From Cyanothece sp. BG0011 (lineage in GTDB: Bacteria > Cyanobacteriota > Cyanobacteriia > Cyanobacteriales > Microcystaceae): a DNA stretch of 64,000 bases. The notes below the pieces were generated by a model. It had not been told where the DNA came from and searched no databases. It was given only the letters and a program-made list of their open reading frames with translations. Made by a program: the position numbers and the translations under genes. Each line of letters begins with the position of its first letter. The first letter of the stretch is position 1. The stretch covers positions 1 to 64,000 of the forward strand of contig NZ_PRLH01000186.1 of NCBI RefSeq assembly GCF_003013815.1. Direction: 5' to 3'. Of the stretch, positions 47,700-57,874 are shown piece after piece.

Positions 47700-49319
47700 T
47701 TAAATAAACACATCTCCTAAATTACGAGACATTTCCCTTAATTGTGCTGCGGATAAATTAAACAATTTTTGACAGGCGATTCCTTGACTTTCTGCCATTT
47801 GTCCATAGGAAAAGACCCAAGGTATGTTTAAACTCATTTCCGTTATAAACCAATCCAAAATATAAGGACTTCCATAAATAATTAAGCCTTTTATGGTTGA
47901 CTTTTTAAACAATTTATGGTAATAATTTTTAGAGGTTTCATTTAATCCTGCACTACCCCGAAAAGGATTACCTCTTAGGAAGATTTGTAATAAGGTTTCT
48001 TGGTCATCTTCTAAGACATTGCCAAGGGTATTTTGATCAACTAATTGCAATTGATAACCCAATAAATTAGGAATGGTAAAGGCTGGCATTTGTCGGTCTA
48101 AAAAATCAGCATTTAAAATATCATCTACTACAATTAAATTTCGTTTCGAGGTTTCTATTTTAACTTTTAAGGGTAAGTTTTTGCTAGATTTAAGGGAATT
48201 TTTAATAATATTTTTGACTGTTTCTCTATCTGTTGTTTTAGATAATTGATAAATGGATAAATTATAGTTTTGATGATTAAATAGTTTTTGTTTTGCTTGC
48301 CAAATTCTTTGAAGGGATTGGTCTATTCTTTCAGTGGTTAATCTTCCTGTTTCTACAGCTTTATAAATAGCATTAATAGCGATTTCTGGATCATCTGGCA
48401 TCAATAAAATATCGGCCCCTGCTTCTACTGCTTTGACGGCAATTTCATCAGAGTTGGCATAGTTTGCCACACCTCCCATAATTAAAGCATCGGTAACAAT
48501 TAAACCATTAAACCCTAATTTTTGTCTTAATTTATTTGTTAAAATAGTCTTAGATAGAGTAGCAGGATTATCTTTATCCCAAGCATTAATCAATAAATGT
48601 GCAGTCATGACAGTATCAACATTTGCGTCAATTGCTGCTTGAAATGGCACTAATTCTAATTGTTCTAATCTTTCATTATTATGATTAATTACTGGTAAAT
48701 CTAAATGAGAATCACTAATAGTATCTCCATGACCGGGAAAATGTTTGGCTGTGGTTAATGCAGGATAATTTTTTGCCCCTTTAATAAAAGCTTTTGCTAA
48801 CTCACTGACGACATTAACATTATCCCCAAAAGAGCGAATATTAATAACAGGATTATCAGGGTTATTATTAACATCAACAATAGGGCTTAATATCCAATTA
48901 ATACCCATAGCTAACGCTTCTTTTGCAGTCACTTCTCCCATTTTCTCAGCATATTTTCTGGCTAATGGTAAATCATATTTAGCGATTTCACCTAAGGCCA
49001 TCGGAGGAGGAAACCAAGTCGCCCCACTAAACCGTTGTCCCACCCCTTCTTCTATATCGGCTGCAATGAATAAAGGGATTTTTGAACATTTTTGTAACTG
49101 TTGGGTTCTTAATAATAATTCTGCTGCACTTCCCCCCAATAAAATGACCCCACCTAGATTCAAAGTTTCTAACCAATGGGATAATTGAGGGTTAGAAGCT
49201 TCCCAGACGGGGTAACGAATTTGGTGATCAAACAAATAACCAGAAGCACGAACCACGAGCATTTGTCCGATCTTTTCTTTTAAGGTAAATTGAGTCCAAT
49301 GGGGTAATAAATTAGTCAC
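47700..49319 (-). CDS. GH3 beta-N-acetylhexosaminidase (NagZ-like)
   Basis: The 539-residue protein has the NagZ-type signature KHFPGHGDTISDSHLDLP, with the loop Asp-His acid/base dyad, and the nucleophile Asp in LIVTDALIMGG. A C-terminal domain of about 160 residues follows, as in longer cyanobacterial or Gram-positive enzymes. No signal peptide, so cytoplasmic peptidoglycan recycling is likely. It lies 14 bp after rbfA. Confidence 0.9.
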   Translation of the reverse strand: MTNLLPHWTQFTLKEKIGQMLVVRASGYLFDHQIRYPVWEASNPQLSHWLETLNLGGVILLGGSAAELLLRTQQLQKCSKIPLFIAADIEEGVGQRFSGATWFPPPMALGEIAKYDLPLARKYAEKMGEVTAKEALAMGINWILSPIVDVNNNPDNPVINIRSFGDNVNVVSELAKAFIKGAKNYPALTTAKHFPGHGDTISDSHLDLPVINHNNERLEQLELVPFQAAIDANVDTVMTAHLLINAWDKDNPATLSKTILTNKLRQKLGFNGLIVTDALIMGGVANYANSDEIAVKAVEAGADILLMPDDPEIAINAIYKAVETGRLTTERIDQSLQRIWQAKQKLFNHQNYNLSIYQLSKTTDRETVKNIIKNSLKSSKNLPLKVKIETSKRNLIVVDDILNADFLDRQMPAFTIPNLLGYQLQLVDQNTLGNVLEDDQETLLQIFLRGNPFRGSAGLNETSKNYYHKLFKKSTIKGLIIYGSPYILDWFITEMSLNIPWVFSYGQMAESQGIACQKLFNLSAAQLREMSRNLGDVFI

Positions 49320-49333
49320 AGAGATTCATAATT

Positions 49334-49726
49334 TTATTCATCTTCTGCATTATAAGACTCATCTTCTGGGGGGATAGTTTCTCTAATTTGATTGAGAAGA
49401 TGTAGCATTTTATCCCCTCTTTCGATACCATGATCCTCAAAAAATCTAACTTCTGGGGCGCGTCTTAAACGGATACGTTGTGCTAACTCTTTTCTGACAT
49501 ATCCTTCCGATGATTTTAACCCCTGCATGGTTTCGAGTTTAGCTTCTTCTGTGCCGTAGATGCTAACAAAAATTTTAGCGTGTTGTAGGTCTCCAGAGAG
49601 GTCTACATCGGTAACACTCACCATTCCGGCACCGACACGGTCATCTTTTATATCAAATAAAAGCATTTGAGAAACTTCTCGTTTAATTAACGAGGAAACG
49701 CGAGAAACTCGACGACTATTAGCCAT
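49334..49726 (-). CDS. rbfA: Ribosome-binding factor A
   Basis: The 130-residue KH-fold protein begins [22 protein letters not shown], with [20 protein letters not shown] and [17 protein letters not shown]. It matures the 30S subunit. The hexosaminidase gene follows after 14 bp. Confidence 0.94.
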   Translation of the reverse strand: MANSRRVSRVSSLIKREVSQMLLFDIKDDRVGAGMVSVTDVDLSGDLQHAKIFVSIYGTEEAKLETMQGLKSSEGYVRKELAQRIRLRRAPEVRFFEDHGIERGDKMLHLLNQIRETIPPEDESYNAEDE

Positions 49727-49908
49727 GTTCGCCCCCTTTCTTTAACTAATGTGGGCAAGAAATAGGGCTAAATTCACCCTATTGCTAATATAGTATAGCA
49801 ACCGAAGTTATTTCAGGCCATCGAAAACTTCCTTTTTCCTGGTTTTTAACCAGTGATGGCTTGCCATACAATTAAGATAGAATAAGCAGACTTAAGCAAG
49901 AGGATTTT

Positions 49909-51198
49909 ATGCCCTGTTCCGTCCTTGACTCATCAGCTACCCATACACCCACTATCGTTAACCTGGACAATGGGTTAACCATTATTGCTGAGCAAATGCC
50001 TGTCGAAGCAGTTAACCTTAATGTATGGCTTAGGGTGGGGTCGGCCTTGGAATCAAATGAGATCAACGGAATGGCTCATTTTCTTGAACATATGGTTTTT
50101 AAAGGCACACCTCAGTTGAAAAGTGGCGAGTTTGAGCAACGCATTGAACAAAGAGGTGCGGTGACCAATGCGGCCACATCCCAAGAATACACTCATTTTT
50201 ATATTACCAGTGCGCCTTCAGATTTTGCGGAGTTAGTGCCATTACAGTTAGATGTGGTCTTCAATCCAATGATTGAAAATGAAGCATTTGAACGAGAAAG
50301 ATTAGTGGTTTTAGAAGAAATCAGACGCTCCCATGATAATCCTAACCGTCGCACCTTTTATCGAGCAATGGAGACTTGTTTTGAACATTTACCTTATCGT
50401 CGTCCCGTCTTAGGTCCGGCCTCAGTCATTGAAGGGTTAACCTCTCAACAAATGCGTGAGTTTCATGGTAGTTGTTATCATCCCACATCAGTCACAGCCG
50501 TCGCGGTGGGAAATCTTCCTGTTGAGGAATTAGTTGATATTGTTGCTGATAGTTTTGAGCAGACTTATTATACTAAGCAGACTGTTTCTGATAGTTTTAA
50601 GTCTTTAAAGTTTCCTGATGCACCTGAGTTACCTTTTCAAACTATTGTACGCCAAGAATATGAAGATGATAAACTGCAGCAAGGGCGGTTAATTATGATG
50701 TGGAAAGTACCGGGTTTTCTGGAGTTGAATGAGACTTATGCGTTAGATGTTTTAGCCTCTATTTTAGGGAAAGGTAAAACCTCTCGCTTATTTCAAGATT
50801 TGCGAGAAGATAAAGGGTTAGTATCTCAAATTAGTGTAAGTAATATGACTCAAAAAGTTCAAGGAATGTTTTATATTGCAGCTAAATTGTCAACGGATAA
50901 GATGATAGAGGTTGAAAAAATAATTATTCAACATTTACAGGAAATTCAACACAATTCTATCAAAGAAGAAGAGTTAAATCGCATTAAAAGACAAGCAATT
51001 AATCGTTTTATTTTCAGTAATGAACGACCCAGCGATCGCACAAATCTTTATGGGTATTATTATTCTCAAATGCACGATTTAAACCCGGCTTTATCCTATG
51101 CCCAGATTATTCAATCTTTAACCTTAGATGATATTCAAAAAGCAGCCCAAAAATATCTTAATCTAAAGGCGTATGGGGTAACAGTGGTAAAAAATTAA
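49909..51198 (+). CDS. M16 family zinc peptidase (processing-peptidase-like)
   Basis: The 429-residue protein has the inverted zinc motif HFLEH (His57, Glu60, His61) and the third ligand Glu in AFERERLVVLEEIRRS. The C-terminal half is the structural M16_C domain. No signal peptide. Substrate unknown; relatives cleave small peptides or precursor sequences. It is 46 bp before the fructosamine kinase gene and may be cotranscribed. Confidence 0.92.
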   Translation: MPCSVLDSSATHTPTIVNLDNGLTIIAEQMPVEAVNLNVWLRVGSALESNEINGMAHFLEHMVFKGTPQLKSGEFEQRIEQRGAVTNAATSQEYTHFYITSAPSDFAELVPLQLDVVFNPMIENEAFERERLVVLEEIRRSHDNPNRRTFYRAMETCFEHLPYRRPVLGPASVIEGLTSQQMREFHGSCYHPTSVTAVAVGNLPVEELVDIVADSFEQTYYTKQTVSDSFKSLKFPDAPELPFQTIVRQEYEDDKLQQGRLIMMWKVPGFLELNETYALDVLASILGKGKTSRLFQDLREDKGLVSQISVSNMTQKVQGMFYIAAKLSTDKMIEVEKIIIQHLQEIQHNSIKEEELNRIKRQAINRFIFSNERPSDRTNLYGYYYSQMHDLNPALSYAQIIQSLTLDDIQKAAQKYLNLKAYGVTVVKN

Positions 51199-51244
51199 AA
51201 GGCATTATTGCCAAAAAATTTATTGATAATTAAGGGTAAAAATA

Positions 51245-52111
51245 ATGTGGACACAAATTGCTGAACATATTAGTCAAACAACAGGGAAATCTTTTACAAT
51301 TGAAAGTCAAAAATCAGTGAGTGGAGGCTGTATTAATCAAGGTTATTGTTTGATTGGAGAAGATATTAAATACTTCGTCAAAATTAACCATGCGTCTCAA
51401 GTAGAAATGTTTACGGCCGAAGCATTGGGACTCAAAGAAATGACAAAAACCCAAACTATTCGAGTGCCTAAACCCATTTGCTGGGGCATGACCGAACGTT
51501 CAAGTTATATTGTCTTAGAATGGTTAGAATTCGGAAGATCCTCTAATGCTTCTTGGGAAGCAATGGGAAGAAATTTAGCTAAAATGCACCAATATCAAGG
51601 AGAAACTAGATTTGGCTGGAGTCAAAATAATACCATTGGTTCAACCCCACAAGTTAATAATTGGACAGAAAAATGGTCTGATTTTTTTGCCAATCATCGC
51701 ATTGGATTTCAATTAAAATTGGCATCAAGAAAGGGAGGAAATTTTGGTAATTATAGTCAAATTGTCGAAAAAGTAAGGGATATTTTATCAACTATTGCTC
51801 CTCAACCTTCTTTAGTTCACGGTGATTTATGGTCAGGAAATGCAGCAGTGACAGAAGCAGGAGAACCGGTTATATTAGATCCTGCCACTTATTACGGCGA
51901 TCGCGAGGTTGATATCGCCATGACGGAACTATTTGGGGGGTTTCCGGCTGCTTTTTATCGAGGATATAATGAAGTATTTCCGTTAGATGAAGGGTATAAA
52001 AAACGCAAAACGTTGTATAACCTTTATCATATTTTAAATCATTATAATTTATTTGGGGGGGGTTATGGTTCTCAGGCTAATTATATGATTCAAGAAGTCT
52101 TAAAAAGTTGA
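51245..52111 (+). CDS. Fructosamine kinase family protein
   Basis: The 288-residue protein resembles fructosamine-3-kinase: SVSGGCINQGY at the glycine loop, FVKIN for the ATP Lys, HGDLWSGN as the catalytic loop, and DPATYYGDREVDIAM as the DFG-like Asp region. It phosphorylates glycated amines to trigger deglycation. It follows the M16 gene. Confidence 0.9.
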   Translation: MWTQIAEHISQTTGKSFTIESQKSVSGGCINQGYCLIGEDIKYFVKINHASQVEMFTAEALGLKEMTKTQTIRVPKPICWGMTERSSYIVLEWLEFGRSSNASWEAMGRNLAKMHQYQGETRFGWSQNNTIGSTPQVNNWTEKWSDFFANHRIGFQLKLASRKGGNFGNYSQIVEKVRDILSTIAPQPSLVHGDLWSGNAAVTEAGEPVILDPATYYGDREVDIAMTELFGGFPAAFYRGYNEVFPLDEGYKKRKTLYNLYHILNHYNLFGGGYGSQANYMIQEVLKS

Positions 52112-52155
52112 GATTATCCTTTTTAACTCCTTTTATCAATCCCTATTTTTCGGGA

Positions 52156-52377
52156 TCATTTCCAAGAATCAACATCACCGTACTCTTCATCTCTGAGTTT
52201 CTTTTGTTGTTGTATCGATTCTTGAAAGGCCCCTATCGCAAAGCCAACGGCTGCCCCCCCGAAAAGGAGAATTTTTTTACGTTCTTCTCGCCCTGATATG
52301 GTGGTGACAGCTAAGCCGAACATAGCACCAATTAAAGCGGTTATAATACCAGCAAAAATAACTTTTCTAATGTTCAT
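52156..52377 (-). CDS. Small membrane protein
   Basis: The 73-residue protein begins MNIRKVIFAGIITALIGAMFG, a hydrophobic helix, with a second at KKILLFGGAAVGFAIGAF and a charged tail. Function unknown. The start at 52377 is preceded by GGAAGATAACCATT. It converges with the fructosamine kinase gene. Confidence 0.55.
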   Translation of the reverse strand: MNIRKVIFAGIITALIGAMFGLAVTTISGREERKKILLFGGAAVGFAIGAFQESIQQQKKLRDEEYGDVDSWK

Positions 52378-52509
52378 AATGGTTATCTTCCTAGTTAAGT
52401 AAACGAAATGATTAATAAAATAACTGTCCCCACAAAAAGAATGTGATTCATCCAATCGTTAAATGTCCAATTTTTAAACATTTTAATTACTCCTTGTTTT
52501 AACTAAGAT

Positions 52510-52576
52510 GGTGGGTTACGACGGATTATTATATTCTTTTGGCAATCTAAATGATAGCCGTCTAACCCACCCTACG
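52510..52576. repeat. Palindromic GGGTTA repeat, copy 3
   Basis: GGTGGGTTACGACGG pairs with CCGTCTAACCCACC and is followed by CTACG, immediately after the RND gene stop (in its direction of transcription). Confidence 0.7.
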
Positions 52577-52580
52577 TTCA

Positions 52581-55500
52581 TTATTCGTTTTGAGGAGAAA
52601 TACGATAGACTGGGGTTTTTTCCTCTTCGGGTGCTGTAGGAGAAGGTTGATTGCCGTTTCCGTGATCATTTCCTCCATTCCCAGGAGGGTTGCCGTCATC
52701 CCCACCGAGAACATATTTTTCAAAGTTTTTGATGACAATATAGAGGATAGGAACCAACACCAAACTTAACACCGTCGCCAAGGCCAAACCGCCAAAAATA
52801 GCCGTCCCTAAAGACCAACGACTCACCGCCCCCACACTCGAAGCAGCTAACAAAGGAGCAAACCCCACCAAGGAAGACACGGCCGTCATTAAAATAGGTC
52901 GTAACCGTTGTTCCGATGCACTAATGGCCGCTTGAGTAATACTCATGCCAAGATCACGGGACTGGTTAGCAAATTCTACAATAAGAATCGCATTTTTAGC
53001 AGCTAACCCAATTAACATGACTAACGCGACCTGAGCATACATATTATTATTTAACACTGGCCAGATGCCATTACCCGGGTTAAACGGTGCAGTTTGTACA
53101 AAGGTAACTCGTAACCAAATCATCCCCAGCGCCCCTAAAATAGCCAACGGAACCGTCAAGAGGATGATGGTAGGGTCAATATAGCTTTCGTATTGGGCGG
53201 CTAACACCAGGAATACCATGACAAAGGCTAACCCAAAGACAATGGGGGCAGCCCCGGCCGAACTTTGTTCCTCCGCCGCCGTATTGGTCCAAGAATAGCC
53301 AAACCCAGGCTGCAGCGTCTCCTGGGCCACTTGTTCCATGGCTTTAATCACCTGACCGGAACTATAACCCTGGGCCGGAGAAGCAATGAGTTTAATGGCC
53401 GGAAAGGTTTTGTAACGGGTGAGAATGGGAGGATAAGTGGTAGTTTCGGTACTGACTAAGTTACTCAGTTGAACCATCGCCCCTTCTCGCGATCGCACAT
53501 ATAAACGACCGATATCTTGGGGGTTAGAGCGATCTTGTGCCGTTGCTTGGGCATAAACCCGATAGAGACGACCTTCAAAAACGAATTGATTGACAAAATT
53601 AGAGCCAATATAAGTTTGTAACGTTCTTAAAATACTATCAATATCAACGTTTTGCGCTTTGGCCTTTTCTCTGTCAATGGATAAACTCATCAAGGGACTA
53701 TTAAAGGTAAACGTGGTAAAGGTTTGCCCAATTTCTGGCCGTTGGTTAGCGGCCGTCATCACCCGTTGCACATTATCAATTAACGCATCCATTCCCTTTA
53801 ACTGACGGTCTTGAATAAAGATTTCTGACCCATCAAAGTTACTTAAACCGTCCACAGGAGGGGCATTGCTGGCAAACACTCTGGCCCCAGTTATGTTTTG
53901 AGCAAACTGTCGATTGAGAGTTTGAATGATACCAAAGGCTGATTTTTTCGGGCCAGGCCGTTCTTCCCAAGGCCTTAATTTAATAAAGGTCAGAGACTTA
54001 TTGGCGTTTCTCCCTTCAAAGGAAAATCCTGTTAAATTAATCACATGGTCTAGGGTTTGCTCCGCATTCTCCATATTTTGAATAATGTCAGTGACTTGGC
54101 GATCGATGGCCTGGGTATAATTGAGAGATACTCCCGGTGGTGCGTCCACTAAAGCAAAGAAGTAGCCTTGATCTTCGGCGGGAATAAAGCCGGAGGGCAT
54201 GGTGGTATAGATCCAACCAGTGGCCACTAACCCGGCAATAAATAAAGCCATAATGACAACTCTAATGTGGGTGAGGAAGGTAATAAAACCTTGATAGGCT
54301 TGCCGAATCATCTCAAACCCTTGGTTAAACCAGCGAAACAAGAGGGCTAGGGGTCCGTGTTTTTCTTCCGGTGGCCCCAGTAAAATGGCCGACATGGTAG
54401 GGGAGAAGGTTAAGGCGTTGAAGGTGGAAAATAAAACCGCAAAGATGATCGTTAAGGCAAACTGTCGATAAACGATGCCGGTGGTCCCTGGGAAGAAACA
54501 AACGGGGATAAATACGGCCATTAATACCACAGAAGTGGAAATCGTGGCCCCAAATAGTTCGTCCATAGCATCCATGGCTGCTTGAGTGGGCCGCATTCCT
54601 TGGGCTAATTTACTCGAAACCGCCTCTACAATAACGATCCCATCATCGACGACTAACCCGGTGGCTAATACACAAGCAAACAGACTTAACTGGTTAAGGG
54701 TAAAACCAAAGGCATTTAAACCGATCATCGCCCCCACCAAGGCTACAGGGATAGCAATACCCGGAATAATAGTGGTACGCCAGTCTTGGAGAAAGACAAA
54801 GATCACTAATACCACTAAGGCGATCGCTTGGAGTAGGGTGATGCTTAAATCGTTGAGAGAGGCATTAACAAATAGGGTATTATCTAACCCGATGACCACT
54901 TTCAGGCCAGGGGGAAAATTTGGCTCTAATTCTGCCATTTTCGCTTTAGCTGCGTCGGCGGTTTCTAGGGCGTTACTGCCGGGTAACTGATAAATTAAAA
55001 ATGCTACCCCTGTGAAGCCATCAACGTTCACTACGGTGTCATAGTTTTCCATCCCTAATTCTGCGTAACCCACATCTCCAATGCGGATTAAAGTACCATC
55101 GTTCCCCACTTTGACAACCAGATCCTCTGCTTGGGCCACGGTTTGAAATCGTCCTTGTATCCGTAGGGGGAGTTCAAACTGTTGGTCTGGTGGAGCGGGT
55201 TGTTGTCCAATTCTACCCACCCCTACGTCAAAATTCTGTTCATTGATCACCCCTACCACATCTAGGGCCGTGAGTCCCCTGGCAGCTAATTTATCGGGAT
55301 CAAGCCAGATTCTCATGGCATAGTTTGCCCCTCCAAATAAACCCACTGATCCCACCCCTGGCAACCCTTTCATCTCATTGGAAATGTAGCGATCCACATA
55401 GTTATAGATAAAGGTTTTATCATAGAGGGGTTGACCATCAGGCCCGTTTTCAGCATAAAACCCATACACTAGGGTTAAACTGGGGGATTGGGTGTTGGTT

Positions 55501-55895
55501 CTCACCCCTGCTTGGTTAACTACTGAGGGTAAGGTAGATTGAGCTTGAGAGACTCGGTTTTGAACTAATACCTGGGCGGTGTTACGGTCCATTTCCGTGG
55601 GAAAGGTGACGTTAATGGAGACATTTCCCGTATTATCGGTAAAGGAGTCAATCCAGCGTACTTGTTCGGTTCCGTTAATTTCTCTTTCTAATACGGTAGT
55701 TACGTTGTCTTCTGTGGTTTTAGCATCGGCCCCGATATAGTTAGCTGTTACCGCCACTTTTTTCGGTGCAATTTCAGGTAACTTATCTAAGGGCAACACC
55801 GCCATAGAAATAGTCCCCAGAAGGATAATAACGATAGTACAGACCGTACTTAATACCGGTCTTTTAATAAAGGCATTGGATAAGGACAGTAACAT
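52581..55895 (-). CDS. RND efflux transporter, HAE1 family (AcrB-like)
   Basis: A 1104-residue inner-membrane protein with the RND architecture: an N-terminal helix (FIKRPVLSTVCTIVIILLG), two periplasmic loops of about 300 residues, and two blocks of six helices. FVLDDGIVIVEAV contains the proton-relay Asp pair of HAE1 pumps. The C-terminus has a Gly/Asn-rich tail (GGDDGNPPGNGG). It should export hydrophobic compounds or drugs with a periplasmic adaptor and outer-membrane channel. No adaptor gene lies next to it. Confidence 0.92.
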   Translation of the reverse strand: MLLSLSNAFIKRPVLSTVCTIVIILLGTISMAVLPLDKLPEIAPKKVAVTANYIGADAKTTEDNVTTVLEREINGTEQVRWIDSFTDNTGNVSINVTFPTEMDRNTAQVLVQNRVSQAQSTLPSVVNQAGVRTNTQSPSLTLVYGFYAENGPDGQPLYDKTFIYNYVDRYISNEMKGLPGVGSVGLFGGANYAMRIWLDPDKLAARGLTALDVVGVINEQNFDVGVGRIGQQPAPPDQQFELPLRIQGRFQTVAQAEDLVVKVGNDGTLIRIGDVGYAELGMENYDTVVNVDGFTGVAFLIYQLPGSNALETADAAKAKMAELEPNFPPGLKVVIGLDNTLFVNASLNDLSITLLQAIALVVLVIFVFLQDWRTTIIPGIAIPVALVGAMIGLNAFGFTLNQLSLFACVLATGLVVDDGIVIVEAVSSKLAQGMRPTQAAMDAMDELFGATISTSVVLMAVFIPVCFFPGTTGIVYRQFALTIIFAVLFSTFNALTFSPTMSAILLGPPEEKHGPLALLFRWFNQGFEMIRQAYQGFITFLTHIRVVIMALFIAGLVATGWIYTTMPSGFIPAEDQGYFFALVDAPPGVSLNYTQAIDRQVTDIIQNMENAEQTLDHVINLTGFSFEGRNANKSLTFIKLRPWEERPGPKKSAFGIIQTLNRQFAQNITGARVFASNAPPVDGLSNFDGSEIFIQDRQLKGMDALIDNVQRVMTAANQRPEIGQTFTTFTFNSPLMSLSIDREKAKAQNVDIDSILRTLQTYIGSNFVNQFVFEGRLYRVYAQATAQDRSNPQDIGRLYVRSREGAMVQLSNLVSTETTTYPPILTRYKTFPAIKLIASPAQGYSSGQVIKAMEQVAQETLQPGFGYSWTNTAAEEQSSAGAAPIVFGLAFVMVFLVLAAQYESYIDPTIILLTVPLAILGALGMIWLRVTFVQTAPFNPGNGIWPVLNNNMYAQVALVMLIGLAAKNAILIVEFANQSRDLGMSITQAAISASEQRLRPILMTAVSSLVGFAPLLAASSVGAVSRWSLGTAIFGGLALATVLSLVLVPILYIVIKNFEKYVLGGDDGNPPGNGGNDHGNGNQPSPTAPEEEKTPVYRISPQNE

Positions 55896-56085
55896 GATCC
55901 TGGATTAGTTAAGGATGGGGAGATAAGGAAATTTGTTATGATTTGAGATGTAATCCCGATCAGTCTAACAAAGATATTGCTTATTGATAAGCAAATTACA
56001 TAATTTGTTTCATTGAGATTTGTTTATCTTCTTTGTTGAGTTTTATTTTTGTTTTATCATGGTTGATATTTAGCTCAATATAATC

Positions 56086-56736
56086 ATGAAATCTACCTGG
56101 AAATTTTATTCTTCAGCCACTGGATACAACAAACTTTTTATTAACCTTATTTTACTGTTTATTTTAGCTCCTTTTGCGGCTTTTAATAGTTACATTAATT
56201 TTTTAGTTAGTTGTTTCTTTTTACTGACTTTACTCTTGGGATTAAATACCTTTAATTTACCGAAAAACATTCTTTTTTGCTTACGGGTTTTTGCGGCTTT
56301 GGGCTTTATTGCTGATGTTATTGTTTTGAAATCCATTCGTTTCACTGAAATCAGTGCTTTAGTTTCTTACTTTTGCTATGGCATTTTTATGATCATGTTT
56401 ATTATCGCTATTGGTTTTAGAATTTCTCAAGAACCGAAGGTTAATAAACAGGTAATTAGAGGGGGGATTTGTTTATATTTACTTTTAGGTCTTTTATGGT
56501 TTTTCTTCTATCAAATTACTGTTTTTTTTGATCCGAATGCTTTTTCTATACCAGAAAGTTTAGATACATCTTCTCTATTTTATTTTAGTTTTACTACCTT
56601 AACAACCTTAGGTTATGGGGATATTACCCCTAATAATGCCTTTGCCATGACTTTAAGTAATGGGGAAGCTTTAGTGGGACAAATTTATCCGGCTGTTGTT
56701 ATTGCTAAATTAGTTAGTCTTTATACTGATGAATAA
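56086..56736 (+). CDS. Potassium channel protein (two-pore-type, ion-trans-2)
   Basis: The 216-residue protein has about six hydrophobic segments and a K+ selectivity filter TTLTTLGYGDITP before the last helix. Small cyanobacterial K+ channels of this type control membrane potential. The sensor-kinase gene follows after 20 bp, and the two may form an operon. Confidence 0.85.
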   Translation: MKSTWKFYSSATGYNKLFINLILLFILAPFAAFNSYINFLVSCFFLLTLLLGLNTFNLPKNILFCLRVFAALGFIADVIVLKSIRFTEISALVSYFCYGIFMIMFIIAIGFRISQEPKVNKQVIRGGICLYLLLGLLWFFFYQITVFFDPNAFSIPESLDTSSLFYFSFTTLTTLGYGDITPNNAFAMTLSNGEALVGQIYPAVVIAKLVSLYTDE

Positions 56737-56756
56737 ATTATCTAGTCAATAAAAAA

Positions 56757-57851
56757 ATGTCTAAATTAAGTTTAGGAACTCGTTTATTTTTATCCCATTT
56801 ATTAGTTATGTTTGTGGGATTAGGAAGTTTTATTTGTATCGCTAAATTCTCTTCTCCTAGAATGTTTGTTCTTCGGTTAGAAAAGTTAGAAAAACAAGGA
56901 TTTTTTACCGTTCGTTCAGCGAGAACTTATTTAGTAAAAGGCTTTGAAACCGCCTGGAATAATAGTGCATTTTGGTCGGTTATTTTCGGGGTTAGTGCGG
57001 CTGGAGGGGTGAGTTATGTGGTCTCCCGTCGTACCATGAAACCCCTTAATCAAATGAAAGAAATTACCCAAAAATTAGCCCAAGGTCATTTAGAAGAAAG
57101 AATGCCAGAAACTGATATTCCCGAATGGGATCAATTAGGAAATAGTTTTAATATGATGGCGAATAGTTTAGAAGGAGTGGAAAAAAGAAGACGAGAATTA
57201 ATTAGTGATATGACCCATGAATTGAGGACTCCTTTAACGGTTATGAGGGGTTATTTAGAAGAATTAGCCAATGGGTCTATTGAAGGAAATCCTGATCTCT
57301 ATTTAAACTTAGTTAAAGAAACCAGAAGATTAGAAAGATTAATTCATGATATGCAAGAACTTTCTAAAGCAGAAGCGGGTTATCTTTCTATTACTTTACA
57401 TCCTATCAAAATTATTCATTTGTTAACATCTTTAGTCGAAAAATTTAGCGATCAAATTATGGATGATGGGCCAATAATTGAATTAGATTGTCCTCAAGAA
57501 CTACCCCCGGTTTTAGCGGATAGCGATCGCACGGAACAAATATTAGTTAATTTAATAGGTAATGCTATTCGTTATACAGAAACAGGAACCATTACTATTA
57601 AAGCTTGGTCAACAAAAAAACAAGTTTGGATCGAAATTATTGACACAGGAATCGGCATTAAACCCGAAGATTTACCCTATGTCTTTGAACGGTTTTGGCG
57701 CGCCGATAAATCTCGTTCTCGCTATTCTGGGGGGACCGGTATCGGCCTAGCAATTACCCGTCGTCTGGTAGAATTACAAGGGGGTAAAATTGAAGTCGAA
57801 AGTGAGATAGGGAAAGGGAGTACCTTCCGCTTTTCTCTATCTATTGCTTAA
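56757..57851 (+). CDS. HAMP-containing sensor histidine kinase
   Basis: The 364-residue kinase has two membrane segments (LFLSHLLVMFVGLGSFICIA and FWSVIFGVSAAGGVSYVV) around a very short periplasmic loop, a HAMP domain (MKPLNQMKEITQKLAQG), the H-box ISDMTHELRTPLTVM with His, and HATPase_c with NLIGNAIRYTETG, DTGIGI and GTGIGLAI. No response regulator gene is adjacent. It follows the K+ channel gene by 20 bp. Confidence 0.9.
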   Translation: MSKLSLGTRLFLSHLLVMFVGLGSFICIAKFSSPRMFVLRLEKLEKQGFFTVRSARTYLVKGFETAWNNSAFWSVIFGVSAAGGVSYVVSRRTMKPLNQMKEITQKLAQGHLEERMPETDIPEWDQLGNSFNMMANSLEGVEKRRRELISDMTHELRTPLTVMRGYLEELANGSIEGNPDLYLNLVKETRRLERLIHDMQELSKAEAGYLSITLHPIKIIHLLTSLVEKFSDQIMDDGPIIELDCPQELPPVLADSDRTEQILVNLIGNAIRYTETGTITIKAWSTKKQVWIEIIDTGIGIKPEDLPYVFERFWRADKSRSRYSGGTGIGLAITRRLVELQGGKIEVESEIGKGSTFRFSLSIA

Positions 57852-57874
57852 TCTTTATAATTGATACCTGAATT

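Noticed and set aside
52156-52455. Longer upstream start of the small membrane protein
   Set aside because: The extra N-terminal residues are unlike the rest, and ATG 52377 gives a clean membrane start.
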